Part shown: in pieces, positions 1-8,656 of the stretch
How positions within the stretch are numbered: position 1 is the first letter of the stretch
Layout: each line of letters opens with the position of its first letter
NCBI RefSeq assembly: GCF_003437035.1
Contig: NZ_QSRL01000010.1
Span: 1 to 20,981, forward strand
DNA length: 20,981 nucleotides
Direction of reading: 5' to 3'
Source: Collinsella sp. TF08-11AT
GTDB lineage: Bacteria > Actinomycetota > Coriobacteriia > Coriobacteriales > Coriobacteriaceae
The notes under the pieces: model-generated
The model's input: only the letters and a program-made list of their open reading frames with translations
Database searches by the model: none
What the model was told of the DNA's origin: nothing
Made by a program: the position numbers and the translations under genes

Positions 1-228
1 ACGTCGGTGAGGTCGGTCAGGGCGTCCAGGCGCGGCGACGCGAGGCTCAAGTCCCTGCTGATCTTCTCGTGCAACAGCCTGGTGAGGTCCTCGGGGCGCT
101 ACGGCGAGTACTACCGGGCCTGCAGGGCGCGGGGCATGGGTCACGGGCGGGCGCTCAAGGCCGTCGCGAGGAAGCGGCTCAGGGCGATATACGCCGTGAT
201 GCGCGACCGGGTGCCCTACCGGGAGTAG
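1..228 (+). CDS. IS110-family transposase, C-terminal fragment (5' end outside window)
   Basis: The reading frame is open from base 1 and ends at TAG 226-228, giving about 75 residues. The segment LKSLLIFSCNSLVRSSGRY followed by a basic tail (ARGMGHGRALKAVARKRLRAIY) resembles the C-terminal part of the IS116/IS110/IS902 transposase domain. That domain holds the late conserved serine region of this DEDD-type recombinase family. The N-terminal RuvC-like half lies upstream of the window, so completeness cannot be judged. The stop is followed by a short non-coding end typical of IS110 elements. The call rests on family recognition from a short fragment. Confidence 0.72.
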   Translation, partial: TSVRSVRASRRGDARLKSLLIFSCNSLVRSSGRYGEYYRACRARGMGHGRALKAVARKRLRAIYAVMRDRVPYRE

Positions 229-258
229 CCCCGACGGTTGACAAAACTATAGGAACAC
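1..258 (+). mobile_element. Right part of an IS110-type insertion sequence
   Basis: The transposase fragment is followed by about 30 bases including GTTGACAAAACTATAGGAAC (238-257), which looks like an IS110 right end. IS110 elements lack long terminal inverted repeats, so the exact boundary cannot be fixed from one end. The end given here is an estimate. Confidence 0.45.
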
Positions 259-393
259 CCAATGACTACCTTTCAAACCTGGCAGTTGGGGACGTTCCTT
301 ATGTGCTGGCACTTGGGGAAACTCCTTGCGCCAGCGGACGCGGTTTGCTTGCTGGTATTGCCAGATTGTTGGGCGTTCTCCAAGCCCTGTGGG

Positions 394-613
394 CAAAAAA
401 TGCCAAATATGAGTACTGTTGCTGCTGTAGTGCCATATTGCTCTCACAAGATAATGGACATAAAAGTAAATATGTTCATTAATGCTAGTACACATAAGCC
501 TGCTACAGAGCTGATTGAGCAATGTAGAGGTGCATACAAACTGCAAGAGCGGTGTTTTGGGTTGTTTTGGCTGCTACTAAAAAGGTAACAGTACTCATAT
601 TTGCCCTTTTTTG
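394..613. repeat. MITE-like inverted repeat, 27-bp arms
   Basis: Bases 394-420 and the reverse complement of 587-613 match at 25 of 27 positions. The shared core is CAAATATGAGTACTGTT. The arms enclose about 166 bases of AT-rich sequence with no gene. Terminal inverted repeats around a short non-coding interior suggest a small non-autonomous transposable element or a folded intergenic repeat. No target-site duplication was identified, so the mobile interpretation is inference. Confidence 0.5.
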
Positions 614-681
614 TCCACGGGGTCTGGATGGTGCCGTCAATCAGGTCTCAGGGAAGGCGTTTCGAGGCTCGAAGGACACAA

Positions 682-713
682 AACGGGGGCGCAGGTTGTC
701 CTGCGCCCCCGTT
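682..713 (-). terminator. Intrinsic terminator of the marR-ABC operon
   Basis: A perfect 14-bp stem (682-695 with 700-713) with a four-base loop lies 32 bases past the stop of the last ABC gene. Read leftward, the stem is followed by TTTGTGTCC, a short T-rich tail. Position and orientation fit termination of the minus-strand operon. Confidence 0.75.
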
Positions 714-744
714 CTCGGGCGTTATTCGCTCCTTGCGGCCGAAT

Positions 745-2601
745 TTATGCCGCTTCGTCGAACTGCGAGTTGTACAGGTCGGCGTAGAAGCCGCCTTGGG
801 CGAGCAGCTCGTCGTGCGTGCCCTTCTCGACGATGTCGCCGTCGCGGATTACCAGAATCACGTCGGCGTTTCGGATCGTGGACAGGCGATGCGCGATAAC
901 AAAGCTGGTACGGCCCTGCATCAGCGCATCCATGGCGCGTTGAATAAGCTCCTCGGTACGGGTATCGACGTTGGAAGTCGCCTCGTCCAAAATCAGCGCC
1001 GGACGGTCGGCCAAAATGGCGCGGGCGATGGTCACGAGCTGCCGCTGGCCCTGTGAGAGGTTAGTACCCTCCTCGTTGATCATAAAGTCGTAACCGCCGG
1101 CGAGCGTATGGATAAAGTGGTCGCAGCGTGCGGCGCGTGCGGCGGCTTCTACCTCGGCATCGCTCGCATCGGGACGTCCGTAGCGGATGTTCTCGCGGAT
1201 GGTGCCGTTAAACAGCCAGGTATCCTGCAGCACCATGGCAAACTCGCCGCGCAGCGCCGCGCGATCCCAGTCGCGCACGTCGACGCCCTCGACACGCAGC
1301 GAGCCGCCGTCCACGTCGTAGAAGCGCTGCAGCAGCTTGATGAGCGTGGTCTTGCCAGCGCCGGTGGGGCCGACGATGGCGATGGTCTGGCCGGGCTGCG
1401 CCTCGCAGCTAAAGTCGTGGATGATGGTCTTGTCGGGTGTGTAGCCAAATTTGACATGGTCAAATTCCACGTGACCGAGGCGCTTTTCGGGAATCTGCGC
1501 GTCGGCCTTCTGCTCCTCCTCGGGCGCGGCCAGGAACTCAAAGACGCGCTCGGTGGCAGCGGCCATCGACTGCATCGTGTTGCTTACGTTGCCCAGCTGC
1601 TGCACGGGTTGCGTAAAGTTGCGAACGTACTGAATGAAGCTCTGAATGTCGCCGGGCGTGGCATTGCCGGTCAGCGCGAGCTGCGCACCCACCACGACGA
1701 CGCCCACATAGCCCATATTGCCTACCAGGCTCATGAGCGGCATCATCAGGCCCGACAGGAACTGCGAACGCCATCCACTGATAAAGAGGCGGTCGTTCTC
1801 CTTGTCGAACTCCTCGATCGAGGCCTCGGCGCGGTCGAACACCTGAATGACGTTCTGGCCGGCAAAGTCCTCCTCGATAATGCCGTTGACGGTGCCCAGG
1901 ACCTGCTGCTGCTCGCGGAAGTACGGCTGCGAGAAGTGAATCATTACGGTCAGGATAATCGCGGCTGCCGGCAGCGTGAGCACGGTGACGCCGGTAAGCG
2001 GCAGACTGATCGAAAGCATCATGACAAGCACGCCGATAATCTGCGTCATCGACGTGATGAGCTGCGTCACGCTCTGGTTGAGCGACTGGCCCAGCGTGTC
2101 GACATCGTTGGTGATGCGGCTGAGCACGTCACCCTTGCTGTGGCCGTTGAAATAGCTCATCGGCACGACGGCGATCTTGGCGGCGATCTCCTTGCGCATG
2201 CGATAGCAGATCTTCTGCGTGATGCCGGTCATGAGCCAGCCCTGGATCAGACTGCAGGCAGAGCTCGCCAGGTACAGGCAGAGCAAAAAGCCCAGCGTCT
2301 TGGCGATCCAATCAAAGTCAACATTGCCGGTGCCGTTGACCTTGGCAACCAGGCCCTCGAACAGTTTGGTCGTAACCTGGCCGAGCACCTTGGGTCCCAC
2401 AATGTTAAAGATGACCGAGCACACGGCAAAGGCGACGGCGGCAAACACGGCAACCTTGTGTTGACCGATATAGCCGAGCAGCTGCCTCATCGTGCCCTTA
2501 AAGTCCTTGGCCTTTTCGCCGCGGCCCATGCCGCCCATGCGGCCCATGGGACCGCGCTGGCGGGTGGGCTTGGGAATCTGAGTCTTGGTCTCGTCTGCCA
2601 T
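745..2601 (-). CDS. ABC exporter half-transporter (membrane + ATPase), catalytic subunit of a heterodimer
   Basis: A 618-residue fused permease/ATPase of the type IV (MsbA/LmrA-like) exporter fold. The N-terminus is basic and glycine/methionine-rich (about 1-35), and about six membrane helices span 45-330. The nucleotide-binding domain has Walker A GPTGAGKTT near residue 409, the signature LSQGQ near 512, Walker B ALILDEATS near 534 with the catalytic Glu present, and the switch His in IAHR near 569. The signature differs from LSGGQ. The partner gene lacks the catalytic Glu and switch His. This complementary pattern is the one seen in heterodimeric exporters such as TM287/288, LmrCD and BmrCD, where only one ATP site is active. 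The start ATG overlaps the upstream stop by one base (TAATG) and has a GGAGG site inside the upstream gene, so the two are coupled. The substrate is unknown, but the MarR regulator suggests drugs or other toxic compounds. Confidence 0.9.
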   Translation of the reverse strand: MADETKTQIPKPTRQRGPMGRMGGMGRGEKAKDFKGTMRQLLGYIGQHKVAVFAAVAFAVCSVIFNIVGPKVLGQVTTKLFEGLVAKVNGTGNVDFDWIAKTLGFLLCLYLASSACSLIQGWLMTGITQKICYRMRKEIAAKIAVVPMSYFNGHSKGDVLSRITNDVDTLGQSLNQSVTQLITSMTQIIGVLVMMLSISLPLTGVTVLTLPAAAIILTVMIHFSQPYFREQQQVLGTVNGIIEEDFAGQNVIQVFDRAEASIEEFDKENDRLFISGWRSQFLSGLMMPLMSLVGNMGYVGVVVVGAQLALTGNATPGDIQSFIQYVRNFTQPVQQLGNVSNTMQSMAAATERVFEFLAAPEEEQKADAQIPEKRLGHVEFDHVKFGYTPDKTIIHDFSCEAQPGQTIAIVGPTGAGKTTLIKLLQRFYDVDGGSLRVEGVDVRDWDRAALRGEFAMVLQDTWLFNGTIRENIRYGRPDASDAEVEAAARAARCDHFIHTLAGGYDFMINEEGTNLSQGQRQLVTIARAILADRPALILDEATSNVDTRTEELIQRAMDALMQGRTSFVIAHRLSTIRNADVILVIRDGDIVEKGTHDELLAQGGFYADLYNSQFDEAA

Positions 2602-4967
2602 TAGCGCTCGCCTCCTTCCATAACGGCTGTAATCTCTTCTTGGGTAAGCCCCAGCTCCTCGGCGGAAAGCTGCGACTGGGCAATCTCCAGGTACGCCGGG
2701 CAGTTGTGCAGCAGCTCCTCGTGCGTGCCGGTGCCCACCACGTGGCCGTCGTCGAGCACGATGATCTGGTCGGCGTGCATGATGGTCGCGATGCGCTGGG
2801 CCACGACCACGAGCGCGGCGTCGGTAACGTTTTTGGCGAGCTCGTCGCGCAGGCGAGCGTCGGTCTTGTAGTCGAGCGCGCTAAAGGAATCGTCGAACAC
2901 CACGACCTCGGGCTTTTTGGCCAGGGCGCGGGCGATGGCCAGGCGCTGGCGCTGGCCGCCCGAGACATTGGAGCCGCCCTGACTGATGGGGGAGTCGTAG
3001 CCGCCCTCGCGCTCGGCGATAAAGTCCTCCGCCTGGGCGATGCGCGCGGCCTCGTGCATGTCCTCGTCGCTCACCATGTCGCCGGCAAACTTAAGGTTGC
3101 TCTCGACGGTGCCCGAGAACAGGCGTCCCTGCTGCGGGATGTAACCGATGCGGCGGCGAAGCTCGGAGAGGGTCATATCGCGCACGTCGATGCCGTCGAG
3201 CGAAATGCTGCCGCTCGTGACGTCGTACAGGCGCGGAATGAGCTGCACGAGCGTGGACTTGCCCGAGCCCGTGGAGCCAATGATGCCGAGCATCTGACCG
3301 GCATGCGTGGTGAAGTTCACGCCGCTAATGACGTCGGCGCGGGCATCGGGATACTGGAAGCTCACGTCACGGAAGGTGAGCTCACCGCGCGGCGCGTTGG
3401 CCGCAGGCACCTTGGGCGAGACGGGGTCGTTGATGCTCGTGGGGCAAGTGATGACCTCTTCCACGCGCTCGGCTGCGACTTCGGCGCGGGGTAGGATGAC
3501 CGAAACCATGGTGAGGATCATAAACGCCATGACGATTTGCATGGTGTAGGAGATAAACGCCATCATGTTGCCGACCTGCATCACGCCGTCGGACACGCCC
3601 TGCGCGCCAAACCACACGATAAGCACGGTGATGCAGTTCATGACGAGCATCATGAGCGGCATCATAAAGCTCATGGCGCGGTTGGTGTAGAGCTGCGTGG
3701 TCATCAGGTCGAGCGAAGCCTTGTCAAAACGCTCGAGCTCATGTTCCTCGCGGTTGAACGAGCGGATGGGCATAAGGCCGTCGAGCAGCTCGCGGGCGGT
3801 AAGGTTCACGCGGTCCACAAAGCTCTGCATCTTTTTGAACTTGGGCATGGTGAGGCCCATAAGCACGCCGACGACGGCCGAGACCGCGATGATGGCAACG
3901 GCGATGGTCCACTCCAGGCCGGTATGGTTGGCCAGGACGCGCATGACGGCGACGATGCCCATGACGGGGGCCATCAGACACATGCGGATAAACAAGGTTG
4001 CTGCCATCTGAATCTGCTGAATGTCGTTGGTGCAGCGGGTGATGAGCGAGGCCTGGCTAAACTTGCCCACCTCGGCCGGCGAAAAGTGCATGACCTTGTT
4101 GAAGGCCTCGCGGCGTAGGTCACGCGCGATGGAGCAGGCGGTGCGCGACGCCACAGCGCCGGTCAGGATGGTGGCGACGAGCGATACCAGGCACAGGCCG
4201 AACATCGTGGTCGCCATGCGGCCCAGGTAGGCGTTCTGCACGTCGGCGGGGTCGATACCCTGCGCCTTGTACTCGTCTTGCACATAGCTCACGGCGCGTT
4301 GGGTCACGATGGAGCCCGACATGGAGCCCATTTTGTCCGCCATTTCATTGGCGCCCTCGACGAGCTTGCTTTGGTCTACCAGACCGCCCTCGACACCTAG
4401 GCGCAGGCTCTTCATGGTGACCTTGCCGCCGTCGGCATCAATCTGCTTTTGCATGTTCTGCGCCGCTGCGGCCTTCTGCTGCATCTCGGCGAGCTGCTCG
4501 GGCGTCATTGCCGCCATCTGCTCGGGGGTGGGCATGGCCTGGGCGGCGCTGTTGTCTTTCTCGTCGGACGTGCCCATCATGTCGCCCATGGAGCTGGCGT
4601 CGATACCCTGGTTAAGCGAAAGGACGACGGTCTCGGGCAGGCTCATGATATCGGCGAGCTTGCTGCCGTCGGCGCGCTCATCCTCTGTTCCCTTGTACGT
4701 GCGAATGCCGTTTTTGTCTGCCTTGCCAAACGCAGCTTCTACCGTCTTGGCGTCCTTGGCGCTCATAAAGAGTTCGAGGTCGTCGAGCGATTCGGCGCGA
4801 ATGGTGTCGGGCACGGGTGAGACGATGCCGCCTTGCTGCACACCCACGTCGACGATGTCGCTCATATAGGTAGGCAGTGCCAGGTCGGCGTTGCAGCTGA
4901 TTACGATAAGTACGATAGCTGTGAACAGTGCCGGAATATGCTTTTTAAAGAGCTTGAGAATCCTCAC
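2601..4967 (-). CDS. ABC exporter half-transporter with degenerate ATP site and large extracytoplasmic insert
   Basis: A 788-residue fused permease/ATPase, about 200 residues longer than typical half-exporters. The first membrane helix (about 10-33) is followed by a long hydrophilic segment (about 45-245). This segment includes a Met/Gln/Ala-rich stretch (PTPEQMAAMTPEQLAEM) and lies before the second helix, so it should sit outside the cell. The ATPase domain has Walker A GSTGSGKST near 564 and signature VSGGQ near 668. Walker B reads VVVFDDS, with Asp replacing the catalytic Glu, and the switch-loop His is Gln (VVAQRIATI, near 723). These substitutions mark the non-catalytic site of a heterodimeric exporter, with the downstream gene as partner. 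It starts with GTG, with GGAGAG upstream, and overlaps the marR stop by four bases (GTGA), indicating translational coupling. Confidence 0.9.
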   Translation of the reverse strand: MRILKLFKKHIPALFTAIVLIVISCNADLALPTYMSDIVDVGVQQGGIVSPVPDTIRAESLDDLELFMSAKDAKTVEAAFGKADKNGIRTYKGTEDERADGSKLADIMSLPETVVLSLNQGIDASSMGDMMGTSDEKDNSAAQAMPTPEQMAAMTPEQLAEMQQKAAAAQNMQKQIDADGGKVTMKSLRLGVEGGLVDQSKLVEGANEMADKMGSMSGSIVTQRAVSYVQDEYKAQGIDPADVQNAYLGRMATTMFGLCLVSLVATILTGAVASRTACSIARDLRREAFNKVMHFSPAEVGKFSQASLITRCTNDIQQIQMAATLFIRMCLMAPVMGIVAVMRVLANHTGLEWTIAVAIIAVSAVVGVLMGLTMPKFKKMQSFVDRVNLTARELLDGLMPIRSFNREEHELERFDKASLDLMTTQLYTNRAMSFMMPLMMLVMNCITVLIVWFGAQGVSDGVMQVGNMMAFISYTMQIVMAFMILTMVSVILPRAEVAAERVEEVITCPTSINDPVSPKVPAANAPRGELTFRDVSFQYPDARADVISGVNFTTHAGQMLGIIGSTGSGKSTLVQLIPRLYDVTSGSISLDGIDVRDMTLSELRRRIGYIPQQGRLFSGTVESNLKFAGDMVSDEDMHEAARIAQAEDFIAEREGGYDSPISQGGSNVSGGQRQRLAIARALAKKPEVVVFDDSFSALDYKTDARLRDELAKNVTDAALVVVAQRIATIMHADQIIVLDDGHVVGTGTHEELLHNCPAYLEIAQSQLSAEELGLTQEEITAVMEGGER

Positions 4968-5413
4968 TCGGCATCTCTCCTTTCTTGATTGCGGTCGATA
5001 ATTTCGTTGGCACGTCTTAAAAGGCGCACCATCTCTTGGGTATCTGTTTCGCCGAACTGCTCGAGGAAGGCCGCGGTGCGGTCCTCGAATTCCCGACGCT
5101 TGATTTCGAGATCATGGAATCCCTTGTCGGTCACCGTGACGTGTACGCGACGACGGTCGGTCTTTGAGTGCTCACGCTCAACCCAACCCTTGGCTTCGAG
5201 AGCGCGTAGGATATTGGCGATGCGGGCGTTCGAGACCCAGGCGCGATCAGCGAGTTCGCTCGGCGTGAGCGAGCCGCCAGCGAGCATGAGAGCGCGCATG
5301 ACAGCCATCTCGCCGCCGAGGGCTTTGTCCGCAAAGCGCGAAATGCGCTGATGCATGCTGCCAAACTCAGCTAAGAGCTGACGCCCAAGCTCATGGAAAT
5401 CGGTATCTTCCAC
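4964..5413 (-). CDS. MarR-family winged-helix regulator
   Basis: A 149-residue protein, normal for the MarR family. The winged helix-turn-helix spans roughly residues 35-105: LTPSELADRAWVSNARIANI is the recognition-helix region and EREHSKTDRRRVHVTVTDKG the wing with the conserved DRR. Flanking helices would form the dimer interface. Translation starts at GTG 5413, preceded by AGGGG at a suitable distance. It is the first gene of a three-gene operon and overlaps the ABC gene by four bases. MarR proteins usually repress their own operon until a small ligand binds, so it probably controls the exporter. The start lies inside a long dyad that could be its operator. Confidence 0.88.
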   Translation of the reverse strand: MEDTDFHELGRQLLAEFGSMHQRISRFADKALGGEMAVMRALMLAGGSLTPSELADRAWVSNARIANILRALEAKGWVEREHSKTDRRRVHVTVTDKGFHDLEIKRREFEDRTAAFLEQFGETDTQEMVRLLRRANEIIDRNQERRDAE

Positions 5414-5457
5414 CGAAAACCCCTAACACTAGAAACTATTTTCGGTGGAAGATGATA
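5402..5457 (-). promoter_or_regulatory. Candidate MarR operator dyad over the marR start
   Basis: TTCCACCGAAAA (5408-5419) is repeated in perfect inverted form at 5439-5450. The symmetry extends outward through GGTATC (5402-5407) and GATACC (5454-5459, after a three-base insertion). The dyad spans the start codon, ribosome site and proximal upstream region of marR, where an autorepressor would bind. A hairpin in the mRNA leader is the alternative reading. Confidence 0.55.
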
Positions 5458-5487
5458 CCCCTGCACGCGCACCCTATACGGTAGATT

Positions 5488-5580
5488 TTTGGGACATGCC
5501 TAGAAAACTACCTTTAGGCGACCTCCGTACACCGTCGGTATCAGCGAAGTTAGGGAGTAGATCTCTAGGCATGTCCTAAA
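5488..5580. repeat. Inverted repeat, 17-bp arms
   Basis: TTTGGGACATGCCTAGA (5488-5504) pairs with TCTAGGCATGTCCTAAA (5564-5580), 17 base pairs with one G-T wobble. The arms are separated by 59 bases. CTAC (5508-5511) and GTAG (5557-5560) could continue the stem inward. It could be a dispersed intergenic repeat or a bidirectional termination barrier between the divergent genes. No T-run is present. Confidence 0.5.
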
Positions 5581-5708
5581 GCCTACTCAGAGGCACTTTA
5601 CCCTGCTAAAGCTGGCATAACAGCTAGAGTGATGGACGTATAAAGGCAAGGGGAAATATCAAACAAATCGGTGAACGGTAGTTGTTCGCGCTCGCATTTC
5701 CTGCGGAT

Positions 5709-5735
5709 TTGCTAAAAACACCCTAATGGTATAAA
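5709..5735 (+). promoter_or_regulatory. Possible pflB promoter
   Basis: TTGCTA (5709-5714) and TATAAA (5730-5735) are separated by 15 bases, followed by an A-rich tract. The spacing is short and other AT-rich hexamers lie nearby, so this is only a candidate. If used, the pflB leader would be about 225 bases. Confidence 0.35.
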
Positions 5736-5965
5736 AAAAGAAACATATAACAGCCCTGATGAAGGGGGTGGCTATGCTATCCTTCTCAAACGGGTGAAAT
5801 CTTGGGTTTTGGGTTGCAGTTCCAAGGTGGACAAACGTTTTTCCCTGTACCAACGTGTGGTGAAGAACGGAAGAAGCCGGTAGTGCAAGCCGATAATTCA
5901 AGAATTCAATAAGCAGCGGTGTGAGAGAGCGCCGCATTACACGTAACTAGGAGCGTGGTTACACA

Positions 5966-8017
<2,052 letters not shown>

Positions 8018-8019
8018 CT

Positions 8020-8042
8020 ATTGTTAGTGCTATACTAACAAT
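8020..8042 (+). promoter_or_regulatory. Extended -10 promoter within a dyad, before the radical-domain gene
   Basis: The sequence TGCTATACT (8028-8036) is a strong extended -10 match starting 11 bases after the pflB stop. It is embedded in a perfect dyad: ATTGTTAGT (8020-8028) and ACTAACAAT (8034-8042) around GCTAT. This could give the small gene its own promoter with a repressor site over it, or act as an mRNA hairpin setting the ratio of the two products. No good -35 is visible. Confidence 0.5.
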
Positions 8043-8059
8043 AACGATTACTGATTAGC

Positions 8060-8079
8060 GCGCCGGTTTCGGCCGGCGC
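8060..8079 (+). other. GC-rich hairpin in the pflB-radical subunit leader
   Basis: GCGCCGG (8060-8066) pairs with CCGGCGC (8073-8079) across a six-base loop. No T-run follows, so it is not a typical terminator. It ends 10 bases before the SD of the 83-residue gene and might stabilise or process the transcript. Confidence 0.4.
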
Positions 8080-8102
8080 CTATCAATCGAAGGAGACACA
8101 TT

Positions 8103-8354
8103 ATGAAGGTTTCTGAAGTTTCCGAGACTCAGGCCGATAACCTGGTCCACATGCTCGACGCTTACGCCGAGAAGGGTGGCCACCACCTGAACATCAACGT
8201 CTTCAACCGTGAGACGCTGCTCGACGCTCAGGCTCACCCCGAGAAGTACCCGCAGCTGACCATCCGCGTTTCCGGCTATGCCGTGAACTTCCACACGCTC
8301 ACCAAGGAGCAGCAGGACGAGGTCATTTCGCGTACCTTCCACAACAAGTTCTAA
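8103..8354 (+). CDS. Stand-alone glycyl-radical domain of pyruvate formate-lyase (GrcA/YfiD-like)
   Basis: An 83-residue protein matching the C-terminal radical domain of [23 protein letters not shown] aligns with the domain start, [19 protein letters not shown] follows, and the motif RVSGYAVNF places the radical glycine at Gly58. The end, [14 protein letters not shown], is typical of PFL. A strong SD (AAGGAG, 7 bases before the ATG) gives independent translation. E. coli GrcA/YfiD is a similar spare part that rescues an oxygen-damaged full-length PFL. Here the neighbouring pflB lacks the domain altogether, so this protein is probably an obligatory subunit that docks onto the body and is activated by PflA. 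It may be regulated separately through the promoter/dyad in the gap. Confidence 0.93.
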   Translation: MKVSEVSETQADNLVHMLDAYAEKGGHHLNINVFNRETLLDAQAHPEKYPQLTIRVSGYAVNFHTLTKEQQDEVISRTFHNKF

Positions 8355-8376
8355 AGGGATTTAACTCCCGTAGGAT

Positions 8377-8507
8377 CGCCGGGGCTGTTTGGGCTACCTC
8401 CCAAAACGTCCTCGGACATGCAAGAAGCCCTCGCTGCGCACTTCGTGCGGCGAGGGCTTCTTGCGTCCTGCGGAATATTTTGGGAGGTAGCCCAAACAGC
8501 CCCGGCG
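8377..8507. repeat. Nested palindromic element, copy 1
   Basis: The outer arms (8377-8406 and 8478-8507) are perfect 30-bp inverted repeats. Inside are a 14-base connector CGTCCTCGGACATG (8407-8420), inner perfect 14-bp arms (8421-8434 and 8450-8463), a cap TGCGCACTTCGTGCG (8435-8449) and a second 14-base connector CGTCCTGCGGAATA (8464-8477). Each connector contains a mini-palindrome (GTCC-TC-GGAC and TCC-TGC-GGA). The whole can fold as a stem, a junction and a capped inner stem. The connectors and cap recur in a second copy at 20869-20981. It lies just downstream of the pfl genes and could also block transcription, although it has no T-run. Confidence 0.85.
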
Positions 8508-8596
8508 GGGTCCTGTGTAGTCACCCTTTAGGCGGAACTCTCCTAATTATTTGGATGAGTCGTTTACTTACTTGTACTGTTACCGTCTTCCCACTG

Positions 8597-8635
8597 TTGT
8601 TGGGGTATGCTTTGTTTGTATGTAAACGTATGACA
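8597..8635 (+). promoter_or_regulatory. Promoter and operator of the LacI-type repressor gene
   Basis: TTGTTG (8597-8602) and TATGTA (8619-8624) with a 16-base spacer form a plausible promoter. The -10 lies within TATGTAAACGTATGACA (8619-8635), which matches the two operators before the hydrolase operon at 14 and 15 of 17 positions. Autorepression is inferred. Confidence 0.6.
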
Positions 8636-8656
8636 TGTTGATGAGGGGAGGGTGCT

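Larger units (their letters stand above)
229..744. other. Intergenic stretch between IS110 end and ABC operon
   Basis: About 515 bases with no convincing gene. Short open frames occur on both strands but lack a credible ribosome site and family resemblance. The stretch is more AT-rich than its surroundings. It holds the IS110 right flank, a MITE-like inverted repeat (394-613) and a strong hairpin (682-713) that would terminate the leftward ABC operon. Confidence 0.6.
5414..5965. other. Divergent intergenic region between marR and pflB
   Basis: About 550 bases with no supported gene. It contains the marR dyad, an inverted repeat (5488-5580), an AT-rich segment around 5709-5750 that could hold the pflB promoter, and a pflB leader that could be about 230 bases long. 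A short open frame on the minus strand (5659-5937) has no family resemblance and crosses the likely pflB promoter, so it was not called. Confidence 0.6.

Noticed and set aside
1..258. IS110 bridge RNA
   Set aside because: In IS110-group elements this RNA is usually encoded upstream of the transposase, which is outside the window. The short downstream end shows no clear structured RNA.
262..588. A 108-codon plus-strand open frame in the first intergenic region
   Set aside because: It has no ribosome site or family resemblance and runs through one arm of the 27-bp inverted repeat.
1108..2604. A 498-codon plus-strand open frame opposite the ABC exporter gene
   Set aside because: It is the antisense shadow of a gene with all ABC motifs, and its His/Ala/Asp-rich composition is typical of such shadows.
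8020..8042. Canonical Rex or FNR site
   Set aside because: The half-sites resemble Rex, but the spacing is 9 instead of 6, and the FNR consensus is absent. It was kept only as an unassigned dyad.
8377..8507. CRISPR array or simple intrinsic terminator
   Set aside because: There are no regularly spaced direct repeats and no T-run, and the nested arms plus conserved connectors are more complex than a terminator.
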